From assembly GCA_004431415.1 (NCBI GenBank), contig QPMI01000535.1, positions 434,001-498,000 on the forward strand: a stretch of 64,000 nucleotides of DNA. The letters run 5' to 3'. The stretch's first letter is position 1. Every line of letters begins with the position of its first letter. The notes beneath the pieces are model-generated. The model saw only the letters and a program-made list of their open reading frames with translations, ran no database searches and had not been told where the DNA came from. Below, one piece after another: positions 21,145 through 33,033 of the stretch. Source of the stretch: Cyanophora paradoxa (taxonomy: Eukaryota > Glaucocystophyceae > Cyanophorales > Cyanophoraceae). Position numbers and translations under genes: made by a program.

Positions 21145-22209
21145 CGCGCACGCGGCGCCGGCGCCGGCGCCGCAGCTCGCTCGAGAAACGGCGGGCAGCT
21201 GCAGTGACCAATCGCGACGGGCGCGAACGCGCAGCTGCAGCTGCAGCTGGTCGCGCGCTGAGTCGAATGTGGACGATCGTGACCTGCCGTGATCGGAGTG
21301 ACCGATTGGAGACGTACGCGTCGAGGCACACGTCGCGATCGGCCCGCGGACGTCAATTTCCATGCGCATACGTATGCGCACGCGTAAGAATATTTTGATG
21401 CGCACGAATTCGAATTCGAAGCGATGCCGGCACAGCAGTAGACCGTACGCGTCGGAGAGAGTGATGCTCGAGGAAGAGCTGGGCAACCTGATCATGATCG
21501 CCATGCGTATGTTCACAGTCAGATGTGGAACAATATTAATGTATATAATTATAAATCGGAGCAGGCAGACGCGCGCGCTATAGCTAGCGTCACTGAGTCG
21601 CGATCGGTCTCTCGGGGATGCGCACCGCAGTTATCCGGATCCAAAACGAGCCATGAACGCGGGCGCTAACGCCGGCGCCGTAGGTGTGCACGCGACAGCT
21701 GCAGCTGGCTGCAGCTGCCGCCGATGGCTCAACTGGCCGAATCCCAATCGCAAAGAGGATGCCATGTGCATGATGCTCGCCGGAAAGCAGAACCGGTTGT
21801 GCAGAATTGCAATTCTGGCCATGAATGCGGTTGCAGTTGCGGTCATATGCATGTTCATGTGCATGCGCAAGATCCCATGGCCAGCTGTGGCTGCTGCGGC
21901 GGCCGCTTGCGAGCGGCGTCTACGTCGCGGTCTGCCCTGGCCATGGGCCTCGCGCGCATGGGCGCCGTTGGCAGATGCAGCTGCAGGCGCCGTGAGGGGC
22001 TGAGTGCACGTGGGTGCTCGACGATTGCGACTCGACCAGAGGCTAAATCAGCCCCTGCAGCTGGCGGAGAGCTTCGGCGTGCACATACAAGTGGCTAATT
22101 CATCTGTGGCGTGAATGTGTCGGAAGGGGGCTTGGTTGTGCGCGGCGGCTGCGCGGGAGACCGTCGCCGCATGTGCTTCTAGATTTGGAACTGTCGCTGC
22201 TACGTATAC

Positions 22210-22455
22210 GATCTGGATCCGCGCGACCGGGCGCAAGGTCCAGAGATGCGCGCGCAACGCCTCAGCTGCTCGAGCTCTTGCCGATCAACATTCCGGGCGG
22301 AATGTTGGCCGCGGCTGTCGGCCGCCGAGAAGTACGTATACAGCTGCAGGCCCAGCGCGTCGACGTCCACGCTCGCTCGCCGGCAGCCGTAGAGCGCGTC
22401 GCGAGGATCAGCGCCAACGACGCCGATGACACGCAGACCGCGCGGCTCGCAATGA
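22210..22455 (-). other. Weak exon-like stretch, unassigned
   Basis: One minus-strand frame reads as ordinary protein (ALGLQLYTYFSAADSRG, then NVDRQELEQLRR) and distantly recalls an EF-hand-like helix-loop-helix. No start, partner exon or conserved loop could be established, so it may be chance. Confidence 0.2.
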
Positions 22456-22968
22456 GTGCTGCTCCGGTCCCCGCGCTCGGCGCCGGCGAAGCTAAGCTCT
22501 CCGCGCCGCGGCGGACGATGGCGCCTTGCAGACTACGAGCCAACTGTCGAGGCGAGTCGGCGATGCGGCGCATGGACGCGTACGCTCGCCGCGCAGCGGC
22601 CAACGCCGGCCATGCGCTCCGCCCAAAGCGGACATCCGTCTGTGTGCGTCTGCATCCAGTTGGGGTACGACGTTTTGAACGTGACCTCACTTTCGGCTAT
22701 ATCACTAGTACTAGTACTAGTACTGCCGAGTCAGTGCCGACTCGGCGTCGAGTCGGCGATCGAGATCACAGAGCTTTGAATTCGGCAGCGCTAGCTATCT
22801 TCTGTACATGTCCATGTTACTGTAGCTTCGAATTTAAATTTGAACTGGAAATATTCGGAATTTTGCAATTAATGTCAAATTAATAATCAAAAGCTATATA
22901 TGCGCTGTCATATATTGTAATATATTTCTTTTCATGAATGGAAGCCTTTTAGATTTCAGCAACCACAT

Positions 22969-23268
22969 ATGTATGGACAGCATGCATATGGCCATGCAGC
23001 TACACATTTTTTAATTCTTAGCGACTCGGCGATATCGATTCGGATCATTCGGCCCGCGGCTTTTCGCGTGAATTCGAACCTGAACGTTAACCGGGTCTGT
23101 TCGAATAAGCCGGGCTCCCCCAGCCTCCCGGGAGCCAAGTACTCAGCTGACTGGCCAGTTGAGCGCGTGAAAATGTCCCGTTACTTTGGGGAAAGCCTTG
23201 AAGGCCTGGGAAAGCGCGCTCCCCCGGTGCGCAGTCTATGCCAGCCATTGCCAGGTATCGATCCATGA
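22969..23268 (+). CDS. Small orphan reading frame (99 aa), doubtful
   Basis: Starts with an ATG and stops at 23268. The second half (PGAKYSADWPVERVKMSRYF) has normal amino-acid composition; the first half reads like translated AT-rich spacer. No relatives recognised. Confidence 0.2.
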   Translation: MYGQHAYGHAATHFLILSDSAISIRIIRPAAFRVNSNLNVNRVCSNKPGSPSLPGAKYSADWPVERVKMSRYFGESLEGLGKRAPPVRSLCQPLPGIDP

Positions 23269-23915
23269 TATATATGCATGAGATATCGTACGTAGCTATG
23301 TATGCGCGCTATCGCTATAGCTATCATGGTATCACAGTACAGTCTAAAGGATCTCGGAGGCGAGCCTCATGCGACGTCCGACGGTCGCCGGCACCGGCCG
23401 CGCGCGCGACGCGTACGTCGGTGCGACGTCGGCTTCAATTGCAACCGCGCGCGCGCGCATGCGCGCAGCCCCGCGGATCCGAATTATATTCCGGAGCCGG
23501 CGCCGCGGCCGCGGCCGGCGCCGCGCGCGCGCGCCCGCGGCCGCATGCCGCCGGGCCGCCGGCGCAGTGCGCATGCGTAGGGTCATCGCAGGCTCGATTC
23601 CGGTTGCGCTAGCGCGCTCGCGATCGCTAGCGCTGCAGCTGATTCTTCTTTTTCGCTGGACTTCGAATTCTTTTCACAGTACGATCGCGAAGGTGACACG
23701 CCCCGAAATATCTAGCTATAGCTAAAGAAACGAATAAAGAATACTTGCTCTTATAAAATTTTAGTGTATCGCTTGCAATTGTATCTACAACTCGCCGTGC
23801 ACGTGCACGGAACCATTCTTAAAGAACGTTTACGTTGGCCATTCCACCTATTTATATATAGCTATACTGTCCGCTGCAGAGAAAATATACGTATGTATAC
23901 GCACGCAAAGTAGAA

Positions 23916-23992
23916 CTAGACGGCGTCGGATAGGGGGGCGGGGAAGCTTAAGGCGGTGGCGGCGCCCTCGAGCTCTGCCATCCGCACGGGCG

Positions 23993-24023
<31 letters not shown>

Positions 24024-25978
24024 CTGCTGCTGCTTCGAATCGGGGCCGGGGGCGGGGGCGGCGCGGCCGAGGCGGCGCGGGAGCGGCAGGGCGGCCTCGG
24101 CGTCGCGCCAGCCGGCGTCCACGTCGGAGACGTCGAAGGCGGCCTTCGCGGCGTTGAGGCGCGGGACGCGGCGCACGAGCAGCGCCAGCAGCGCGGGGCC
24201 CAGCGCCCACGCCCCGACCACCAGCGCGTTCTCCCATTCCAGCCCCTCCAGCGCCCCGAACATGTGGTGCCGCGCCCCCCGCACCGCGTAGTAGAAGGGC
24301 CAGCCCCGCCCCGAGAGGTACCCCCCCGGCTGGTCCAGCTCTCTGCCCCCGACCCCGCCCCCACGTCGGGCCGGAAGGGGTACACGCGCGCGGGGAAGGG
24401 GCCGGAGGGGGGTACGCACGAGAAGATGCCCCCCGAGGAGGCGAACTGGTAGATGAGGAAAAAGGTGCCAACGATCTTCGGGGTACGCGCGTCGGGAAAC
24501 GGGCGGGGCAGCGGGGGGGTGCGGTGGGGCGAGGGGGGGTACCGTGAAGTTGTCCCAGCCCATGATCTGCGCTAAGAGCGCGTTGAACGAGAGGAAGGCC
24601 CAGGAGCAGTACCAGTTCCAGAAGGCGAGGCGGGCGAACGAGGTGTGGACGGTACCCCCCTGCTCGGCGTAGATCGCGACGAGAAGGGCGGAGGGTACGA
24701 GGAGGACGAGGAGGGAGATCGAGGCCCGCGCGGCCAGGTCCCGCCAGAAGCTTAGGCCCGACTCGGGCGCCGGCGGCGGCGGCGGCGGGCCCTGCTGCGG
24801 CTGCTGCTCGGCCATGTACCCGTCCCCGACCAGAACGAGGCGGGCGGCGGCGGCGGCGGAGGCGGAGGCGGAGGCAGCGCTCGGGGCGATGGCGCGGGCG
24901 GAGGCGGGGCGGGCGGGGGCGGAGGAGGGGGCGGGGAGGCGGCCGGTGTCGGGGAGGCGGTTCATGAGCATGACGACGCCCATGGAGCCGATCCAGAGGA
25001 CCATGTAGGTGACGTACGAGGCGAAGTTTTGCCCGAAGAAGCGCACCGGGTGCAGGTTCGTCCTCGCGTACGCCACCGGCGTCGCGAAGAGCTGCGCGCT
25101 CCGCACCAGCCCCGTCGCGTTCGCCGAGACGAGCTGCTGGATCAGGTTCGTCGCGAGCGCCGCCGCGCCCCGGTCTACAACCCGCGTCACCGAGTCCATC
25201 GTCCTGTGCGCGCGGCGGCGTCGGCTCGGGATCGGCGGGCGGGTCGGCGGGCGCGGGGCGCGGGGGCGGACGTCATGGAGCGGCCCTCGGCGTAGATGAG
25301 CTCGAGTGCGGGCGTGCGGTAGCCGGCGGGCGGGCCGAAGGCGGACAGGAAGTCCTCCGTGAAGGACGCCGGAACGACCAGGGCCGCGAAGAGCTCGCCC
25401 GAGCGCACCCGCCCCAGCGCCTCCTCGCGCCCGCCGCCGCCGGCGCCGCCCTCGCTCCAGCCGAGCCGCTGGCGCACGGCGCTGGCGTCGGAGCGGAAGA
25501 CGCCGGAGAGGACGGCCTGCGGGAGGCCGGCGAGGGCGGCGGCGGCGGCCGGCGGAGCGGGAGGGCGGCGGCGAGGGCGGCGCGGCCGGCGGGGGCGGCG
25601 GCGGCGTCGAGGTCGTAGAGGGCGACGGGGACGGAGTGGAGGTGGCCCTGCACGTCCCACACCGCCGCGAGGTACAGGTACCCGAAGAAGAACGGGAAGA
25701 GCGACACGAAGAAGACGGTCTGCGCATGCGCCGCGTCAGCTTGCGCTTCGGCGGCGCGGCGAGCGGGGACCGCGGGGCCGGGGCGCGCCGCGCACCCGGA
25801 AGAGCTTGCTACAGATGTAGCGCGCGAGGAGTGAGCGCCGCCGCGCCCGCTGGATGGCGAGGACCACGGCGTGCGGCTTGCTCTGCAGCTGATCGGGCGG
25901 CCCGAAGTTCATCGCCAGCCCATCGCCGGACTTGCTCAGGCTGCTTCTGTCGGCTGGAGCTTCGAAGTACGTTTCCAT
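23916..25978 (-). CDS. SNG1/YhgE-Pip-like multi-pass membrane protein
   Basis: The start is the ATG at 25978 (METYFEAPAD). After a basic stretch comes a first membrane segment, VSLFPFFFGYLYLAAVWDVQ, then a luminal part with VPVALYDLDAA, LFAALVVPASFTEDFLSAFG and LELIYAEGRSM. A run of further membrane segments follows: ASYVTYMVLWIGSMGVVML, ISLLVLLVPSALLVAIYA, FWNWYCSWAFLSFNALLAQI, VGTFFLIYQFASSGGIFS and ALVVGAWALGPALLALLV. The order of a large exoplasmic domain between segment 1 and a C-terminal bundle, with the SSGGIF and PFYY motifs, matches the DUF3533/SNG1 and YhgE families related to ABC-2 permeases. The tail is Gln- and Pro-rich, ending APLSDAV. In yeast SNG1 is linked to drug resistance and membrane lipid asymmetry; the substrate here is unknown. 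Confidence 0.78.
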
Positions 25979-26702
25979 GCTAGCCCGCAGTTGAAGCTAG
26001 CTAGCTATGGCGCTGCAGCCTGCAGAATGGAGGCCGAAGTTGCCTGCTGGGTCGACGCTTACGCGGCGGACTAGACTAGGACTCTAGGAGGCTGTAGCGC
26101 GACTGAGCAATGAGCATGCCGCGTCAATCTTACGCGGCTGCCGACATGCCGATACGACATGCCGACATGCCCCATGTTCGACATGCTGGTTGACGACATG
26201 GACTTGACGCGACGAGCGCTGCAGAGAGGCCTCGAAGTAGACACTGTGACCTTGCTCCGCTCTTGCAGACTCTTGCTCCGAGCACGGGTCCGGCGCCCGC
26301 TTGCCGCTCCGAAGGTCGCGCTCGCTGTGGAGTCTAGTACCCCACGCCAGATCTCCCCCCCCCCGAAGCGTTTTTGCACCGCGCGCGAACATGGAATTCG
26401 AACGCCAGATCTATAGCTATCTAGATCTAGATGCATATATAAGCGCTGCGGCGCCGCCGCCTGCGCCGGGCGCGCGCGATCGCTCGGCTCGGCCATGGTC
26501 GAGCGCGCGGGTCGACGTCATGATCAGGCGCCGGCCTAGGAGCGCCGCGCCGCGCGCGCGCGCGTTAGCGCTCCCCTCGGCCCCATGCGCGCGGCGCCAG
26601 CGCTCGCTGTAGATGGCTCGAGCATGAGCATGTGCAAGTGCAGCCGGCGAGGGGCGCGCGGGGGCAGAGCTCGACGGCCGGGTTATCGATTATCCCTCGG
26701 GG
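25979..26702. other. Spacer between two minus-strand genes
   Basis: Contains the promoter side of the SNG1-like gene, a short GACATGC repeat cluster at about 26140-26200, and CTAGAT and GCGCGC palindromes. No gene seen. Confidence 0.55.
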
Positions 26703-27997
26703 CTAGCTCGGCGGCAGACTTCGAGATGCAGAGGGGAGCTGGAGGCGGGGGAAGAGGGCGGCGGCGCTGCGGGCGGTGGCGGTCCTCGCCTCCTCCGCCG
26801 ACACGCCCTTCACGGCCGCCACCATCTCCAGGGCCTGGAAAGATAGTTAGAAAAGTTAGGCAGATCAAATTGGATCCGGAAAGCAGATTCGATCGGATCG
26901 AATTGCGGGCCTTTGTGACGTTCGCGGGCTCGTTGCGGGCTCCCTTCTCGGGGGCCAGGGCCGGCGCGTCCGACTCCAGGAGCAGGCGGTCCAGGGGTAC
27001 GCGCTCGACCAGCTCTGCGCCCCGATTAGGGGGGAGAAAGAGCTCTCGAGAGGGAGGGAGGGAGGGGAGGGGAGGCCCAGGGGGGCCGGGGGTACGGACG
27101 CACTCTGGAAGGCGGGGATGCGCACGATGCAGGGTGGGATAGAGAAGTAGTACCCCGCGTCGAGGGCCGGCTGGACGGTCCGCGGCGCCCCGTCGTACGC
27201 GTGCAGGACAGCGCTGGGCGAGAGGGGCGCGATTGGATGGGGCGCTCAGCAGGGGCGGCTCCAGCCGCAGCTCCCACCTGGGCGCCTTGTGCTGGATCAG
27301 GAAGGAGATTGCGTGGTGCCCCGCGTTCCGGCTGTGGACGTTGAGGGGCAGACCCAGCTGCGCCGCCAGCGCGATTTGCTGCAGAGCCGTGTGAGCTTGA
27401 GCTCTAGCCGAAGCCGAAGCTTCGGCGGTCTGAATGTGCGGCATCGAGCAGGGCCGGGCGTCCGCGCCTCTGCGAAAGCTTTCTGCTGGAGGCCCTTGAC
27501 GCGGTCCGGGTCCTCCTTGAGGAGCCACGGGGAGTAGTCGAGCCCGACCTACGCGCGGAAGGAAGCCTGTCAAGCCGAGCGGTCATAGTTGGGGGGCCAG
27601 AACAAGGTTAGAGATAAAACGCGACCTCGCCGATGCAGACGAGGCGTTGGCTGTGCTCCCGCGCGAAGCGGAGGACGCGCTCAAGCTCGTCCGGCCCCGC
27701 GCCGCCGCCGCCGCCAGCCTGCACTGGATGCAGCCCTGCCGGGGCGCCGCTTTAGCGCAGATCTTGGGCTGTGTCTCAAACGTTAACAACCGGGCGGCCA
27801 GCCCGCGCACCTGCGCTGGGGCGAAGAATCGCGTGTCGTTCGCTGAGGCGCAGGATCTGCTCCGCTTCGGAGACGACCTCGCTGACGGCGACGATCGCAG
27901 CCACGCCGGCGTCCGCGGCGCGCTGCAGCACGCCGTCGAGGTCGCCCGCGAATGCCGAATCGGCAAGGTGGGCGTGCACGTCGACGAGCGCCTCCAT
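26703..27997 (-). CDS. TatD-family metal-dependent hydrolase (TATDN3-like)
   Basis: The start is the ATG at 27997 (MEALVDVHAHLADSAF, with the metal-binding HxH). Exons then give ILRPSAG|LHPVQ, ELERVLRFAREHSQRLVCIG + EV, GLDYSPWLLKED, QLGLPLNVHSRNAGHHAI, VLHAYDGAPRTVQPALDAGY, YFSIPPCIVRIPAF, ERVPLDRLLLESDAPALAPE and KGARNEPANV. The end is VAAVKGVSAEEARTATARSA with the stop at 26703. The order HxH, GEVGLD, NVHSR, HAYDG and ESDAPAL matches TatD enzymes, and YFSIPP and GPEK/ARNEP-like motifs match the TATDN3 subgroup. All metal ligands expected for the family appear present. TatD proteins are nucleases; the substrate of TATDN3 is not settled. Confidence 0.9.
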
Positions 27998-28108
27998 TCT
28001 CCTCGCTTAGTTACAGCATTAGCTACCGCATCGACCCATCGTACGAAGGTCACAGCTGGTGGCTGGCTGAAATTGCCGGTACCCTGCCTTTCAGTGGCAG
28101 CTCGAGCT
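27998..28108. promoter_or_regulatory. Short bidirectional promoter gap
   Basis: Only 111 bp separate the start codons of the TATDN3-like gene (-) and the DDB2-like gene (+), so both promoters must share or overlap this region. No TATA box was recognised. Confidence 0.55.
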
Positions 28109-30555
28109 ATGCGCGCTGAGCGACGCACGTTGCATGGCGCACTCTCGCAGCGCGAGCTCGGCCGCCGCGGCGGGAGTGGCATTATCATCGACAAGAGGCG
28201 TGCGATGCTTCAAAACGAACTCAGCGACATGCGGGTGCTCGCAAGCGCTCGGCTCTTCGACAGGAGAACGACCTGCGTACAATGGTGCGCGCGCTGCGCA
28301 GGTGCCGGAGCGCACGCGCCTGAGCAAGTGCTGTCCTCGTGCAGGCACCCTGACCCTGCGCGGGCGAGCGACGTAGCAGTCGTCGCTAGCCATGGTTCGC
28401 GGCGCCGCTCAAGCGCGAGCGATCGAGCTGCGGTCCCTCCGTTCCCGCGCCTCATTCCTCCCTCACCTGCCGCCGATCCGAAGGCGGCGACATCAAGTTC
28501 TGGCGATGGCGGGTGCCTGGAGAGGAGCCAGAGATCGTCGTCTCAGGTCAGGGCAAGGGAGGCTCGATATCTGAGGCGCGCTCTTGAGCTCGCCGGCCGC
28601 ACGCGCCGTCCGCTTCGTTCCGCCGACAACGGCCGCAGATGCGCTTCCACGCGCACGACCACAACGTTCTCTTCACCACGTCCATCGATCAGGCGCGCCA
28701 TTTCGGAGCCTCGCAGCAGCCGCGCTCGAGATCCCTCTCACTCGCTCCCCCCGCCCGCCCGGCCCGCAGACGGTCAAGCGCCACGACATAGAGCGCAGGT
28801 CCTCGACGTTCTTTCTCGACACGATGAACCTTGATCACTGGTTCGATCGCATCTCGAGCTTGCGCATGCGCCGCTCGAATTCGATCCGCCTCCAGGTTCG
28901 TCTGCCTGGACGTCAACCTCGAGCGGGGCCTCCTCCTCGCTGGCGACAACCTCGGCTGGGGGTACGCGCGCGCATCGCGAGGGGTACGGTGAGCGTTTGA
29001 GGCGGCCCAGGCACCTCGTCGCGCTGGACGGGGCGCCGCAGGGGAAGGTTCGCCTGCACAAGAAGAAGGCGCGCACCCCCGCTCCCCCCGGCCCGCTTCG
29101 CGCGCCCTCCAACTGGCCCCTCGCAGGTTCAGACCGTCGGATTCAACCCGCGCGACGCCAATGTCCTCGTCACCTCCAGTAACGGTCCGCCTGCGCCGCC
29201 CCGCGGACCCCTTCCGCCGCCCGCCAACGCGCCTGTACCCCCAGACTACACCTGCTGTCTGTGGGACGTCCGGAAGACGGACCGACCGACGCGCGTGCTC
29301 CCTCACGAAGCCTGCATCAACTCCGGTGCGGCCCACACTCGTCCGCACCGGTACCCCTGCCGACGTCGACCCCCGCCGGCAGCCTTCTTCTCCCCCCTCT
29401 CCGGCACCAAGCTCCTAACGACTCCCCAAAACGACGAGGTGCCCCTCACCCTCGCTTCGGGTACCCCCCTCGTCGAGCTCCGCGTACCCCCCCCCAGCTG
29501 CGAATCTATGACCTGTCGGGGGACCTGGACGCTCCGCTCGTTGTACCCCACCCGCACCGCCACTTCCAGCACCTAACGAAGATCCGGGCCATCTGGTACC
29601 CCGTCCCAACCATCCTTCTCCGTACCCCCCGCGACTTCTCCCCGTGCACCAGGCACCCCCTGGACGAGGGGACGGCGCTCGTGGGCCGCTACGACGACAC
29701 CCGATCCATCGACGTGCTCGAGGCGCGCCGTACCCCCCGCCCCGCCGCCTTCCGTCGCGCTCGAGTTCCGAGTATACTCTGTACCCCCCAGGCACGCACC
29801 GGCGAGATCCGCTGCTCCCTTCGCGTGCGTCTGCTCCTCTCTCGATCCCCTGCCGGCCCCCCCTCCCTCTGAGCTTCCCCGGGGTACAGGACGCCGCCTG
29901 CCCGACGATCACGACGTGCCTCTCGGTATCCCCCGACGGCTCCCTCCTCCTCGCCGGCTCCGGCCAGTCCGGTCCGCCCTGTACCCCCTCCGCCCTTGCA
30001 GATTCCGCCTGCCCCCTCGCGACCTCCCCCGCAGCCTTTGCCTGGAGCCGCCTGCCTGGGGCCGAGGGCCCTGCCGGCTCCGGAATTCCCGCAGCAGCAG
30101 CGGAATTCCCGGCCGCCCCCGCGCGGGGCCGGCCCGCCCCGACCTCTTCCAAGGCGAAGGCCTCCGGCTCGAATCCGAAGGGGAAGACTTCCAAGGCGCC
30201 CGCCCCCGCCTCCACCTCGAAGAAGCGGCCCCGGCCGGAGCCGAGCGCGGGGCCCGCCGCCCCTCCCCCCGCTGCCATCGCCTCCTCCTCCTCCTCTTCC
30301 TCCTCCTCCGCCCGTGCCGCCCCGCCCCCTCCCTCCGCCTCCTCCTCCGCGCCCCCGCGCCGCCGGCCCGCCGCCTCCGACGCCCCGGCCCGCGCCCGGC
30401 CCCCTCCCGGCGGGCGCCGCGGTGGGGAGAGGGAGGAAGAGGGGGCCGGCGGGGACGGCGAGGAGGAGGGGGCTCCCCCCCGGCCCAGCATCCCTTTCGA
30501 GCAGTTCCGCTTCACGCGGCGCGGCGGCGGCAGCGGCGGCGGCGGCCGGCGATAG
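28109..30555 (+). CDS. DDB2-like UV-damaged-DNA-binding WD40 protein
   Basis: Likely start is the ATG at 28109; the 5' exons are less certain. Successive exons give beta-propeller blades: HPDPARASDVAVVAS, GDIKFWRWRVPGEEPEIV, MRFHAHDHNVLFTTSIDQ, STFFLDTMNLDHWF, CLDVNLERGLLLAGDNLG, VRLHKKKA, VQTVGFNPRDANVLVTSSN, CLWDVRKTD, FSPLSGTKLLTT, LRIYDLSGDLDAPLVVPHPH + RHFQHLTKIRAIW, GRYDDTRSIDVLEAR and CLSVSPDGSLLLAGSGQ. PHPHRHFQHLT followed by GRY and RSIDV is characteristic of DDB2, the lesion-recognition subunit of the CUL4-DDB1 ligase in nucleotide-excision repair. The C-terminal tail is poly-Ser, then Arg/Pro- and Glu-rich, ending FEQFRFTRRGGG before the stop at 30555. WDR76 is a related alternative. 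Confidence 0.85.
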
Positions 30556-31186
30556 CTGTTTATGTCGAGTCGCATGCGCAGGATTTGGCCCGCTGTTTGC
30601 ACAGCGAGTGTATATACGTACTTGTATATGTACATTTATATTATAATTAGCATTATCATGACATGCATGCGCCTGTGCATGCTGCTCACCGTGTATATGT
30701 ACATGTGTATGCGCGGTGAAGCACTGTGGTACATGTGTGTGGCTCGCGCGCGATCGCCGGCGCCGAGAATCGATATCAGCGACTTTAACAGGTACGTATA
30801 CATGTGTTCAAAATTTTCCCGGGCCCACACGCAAGCTGCTGCAGGCTGCAGCTGAGCTTCAGACAAACGCCCGAGCCCCCATCATCTCGGCTGCAAGCTT
30901 TAAGTCTCAGTTGCTAGCCAAAATGCGAGCTCCGAGCTCAAGCTTGCAATTGAAACTCAAGCGACAGATGATCTCGCATTCAGATCCTAGTATCCTGCTC
31001 GAGCTAACCTGAATAAACTGCTAGTAGGGACGGATAGATGCATGGAGAAGGCGCGTAGCTTGAAATCGCAAGGTGGTGCTGAAGGTTCGCGGTGCGGAGA
31101 ACGGGAGAAGGGGCGGAGATATCAAGGGCGTGGGAGAGGAGGAGGGGGAGGCGGCGAGGGTGGGAAAGGCTAGCTAGCTCTGCTCG
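30556..31186. other. Convergent spacer
   Basis: Lies between the stops of the DDB2-like (+) and NF-YA (-) genes. AT-richer, with TACGTATA, CATGCATG and TGCAGCTGCA palindromes. No gene or element seen. Confidence 0.6.
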
Positions 31187-31622
31187 CTACCTGGGGGGCG
31201 CGTTGACGTTCTGGAGGGCGGCGAGGGAGGGGAGGGCGGGGCCCTGGGGGCCCGGGCCCATGACCTGGGGCATGCCGAGCATGCCGGGCGGGGCGGGCAT
31301 AACCATCATCTGGCCGTTCATGGCCGCCGGCACCATGACCATCTGGCCGTTGTGCATCTGGGCGGCCATCATGATGCCCCCCGCCGGCATCCCCTGCATC
31401 ACCATCCCCGGCGGGGCCGCCATCATCATCGGCGCCCCGCCCGGCATCTGCCACTGCCCGAAGGGCCCCGCCCCGAAGGGGAAGGCATGCTGCGGGAAGC
31501 CCTGCGGGGGCGGGCCCCCGGGCATCTGCTGCGGCGGGGGCCCCGGCTGCATGCCCTGCTGCTGCATGCCCTGTTGATGTTGTTGATGTTGTTGATGTTG
31601 TTGATGATGTTGTTGTTGCTGC

Positions 31623-31673
<51 letters not shown>

Positions 31674-32914
31674 ATCGCCAAGGGTGGAGGCTGCGGCATC
31701 CCGCCTGGCGGCGGGGGCATTCCAAGGGGCCCCCCCGCCGGTGCCAGCATCAGCCCGGGGGGCGGCATGCCTACGCCAGGCCCCATAGGCATGCCGGGCG
31801 GCATGCCCGCTCCGCCGCCGCCGCCGCCGCTGCTGCTGCCGGCCCCGCCGTGCACGGGCCCTCTGGATGACGCGCCGGCCTCCGGGCCCGCCGCGTCGTT
31901 GCCCGGACCTTTGCCCTTAGCCAGCCTTGGTGCCCGCTTCTTCTTCTGCTTCTCCCCGTCGCCCTGCCCGTTCCCGCGCCCCCGCTTGCCTGATGCGGCG
32001 ACGCCCGAAGTCAAAAACAAACGAGAAGGAGAAAAAGGAGGGAACGGCACGCCTGCTTGATCGCCACCATTCTCGAACCCCTGGCCGTCGTGGTTGCCTG
32101 CGTCGCCGCTGGCGCCCGCCCCGTCGCTGCCCTCGTCGACCTCGCCGTTCGCCGCCTTCATCGCCGCTATCTCCTCGGCGCGCAGAAAGCGCCCGCCCGG
32201 TCCACGGGCGCGCCGCATGGCGTGCTTATGCCTGCTTTCGTGGAGGTAGGGCTGCGAGCCGCGCCCGGCGTCAGAGGCGCAGAGGCGCTGGCCCCTGGGA
32301 GACGACGCACCCTGCGCATCCTTTGGACCTTGTTCTCTGCTTCTAGCTTTGCCCTTGCCTCTCTCCTCTTCAGTATCCTGTGGTACCTGCGGAACCGTCG
32401 GGTCTCGGAAAAGTCCGTGTTCGAAGTTCGAAGCTGGCTCACTGTTTCGCGTTCACGTAGATCGGTTCCTCCTCAAGCGGCTGAGGCATCGACATCCGTT
32501 GGCTTAGAGCAATCAGCGCCGTTGGAGAAGCAGCGACCTGCGATCGGTCAGCCTACGACTAACGCCTCGAATGCGAGCCGAGGGAATAGCACCATCTGCG
32601 CCGGTATGCCGGTGCCAACCATCATCTTCTGATAGTAAGCCTGATCGTATACGGGCTGCGAAAGGCCGGAGCAGTGCCGGATCAGCCGGATTGCGCCTCG
32701 AGCACCGACCTCGCGGTTCACGGGGCGCACCACCATTGCCCCTCCTGACACCTGATGTGCTTCTTGTGGCGGCTGTGGCGGCATCCCCATGAGGGCTTCC
32801 TGCGACGGCCCGGCTCGCGGCCCCGGGTCTGCGGCGGAAAAACGTTCGGACTTTCGCCGCGGATCTCGGATATCGGGACTGCGACGCACCGCCAGTTCTC
32901 CTGTCCTCCGCCAT
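31187..32914 (-). CDS. NF-YA (HAP2/CBF-B) CCAAT-binding subunit
   Basis: The start is the ATG at 32914 (MAEDRRTG|DPGPRAGPSQE). Next exons read MGMPPQPPQEAHQ, PVYDQAYYQKMMVGTGIPAQ + M and VAASPTALIALSQRMSMPQP, then LEEEPIYVNAKQ. The conserved core follows: YVNAKQ|YHRILKRREARAKLEAEN (NF-YB/YC-binding helix), then a short linker KVQRMRR and PYLHESRHKHAMRRARGPGG + RFL, the CCAAT-contacting segment with the HESRHxHAMRRxRGxGGRF signature. After it come an acidic Gly/Asp-rich stretch, a Lys-rich stretch, a very long Gln/His tract and Met/Pro/Gly-rich repeats; the stop is at 31187. One intron appears to use a GC donor (about 32055). Trimeric NF-Y activates promoters in the nucleus; the large C-terminal Q-rich part is unusual. 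Confidence 0.93.
31571..31672 (-). repeat. CAG/CAA and CAACATCAA repeat (poly-Gln/His tract)
   Basis: Read on the minus strand this encodes more than 20 Gln followed by repeated His-Gln-Gln units inside the NF-YA coding region. The codon mix of CAG and CAA reduces slippage compared with a pure CAG run. Confidence 0.85.
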
Positions 32915-33033
32915 CTTGCTGGGAAGAAGTGGCCGGGGTAAAGAACGTCCGCTAGCTCTCTCTTGGATTGGTTGCTCAATACGATTGGCTTCTGGGCTGG
33001 CAGGGATCGTGTACCCCCAGTCTTGTGGGGAAA

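Larger units (their letters stand above)
21145..23915. other. Long spacer, no gene that I can support
   Basis: About 2.8 kb upstream of the MYB gene. It contains many CTGCAG, CAGCTG, CATATG and GCGCGC palindromes and an ACTAGT microsatellite at about 22707-22724. Two weak protein-like stretches are listed separately. The rest shows no splice-consistent frames. Confidence 0.55.

Noticed and set aside
22173-22883. 236-aa plus-strand frame in the spacer
   Set aside because: Begins with GTG rather than ATG, has irregular composition, no recognisable domain and no splice partners.
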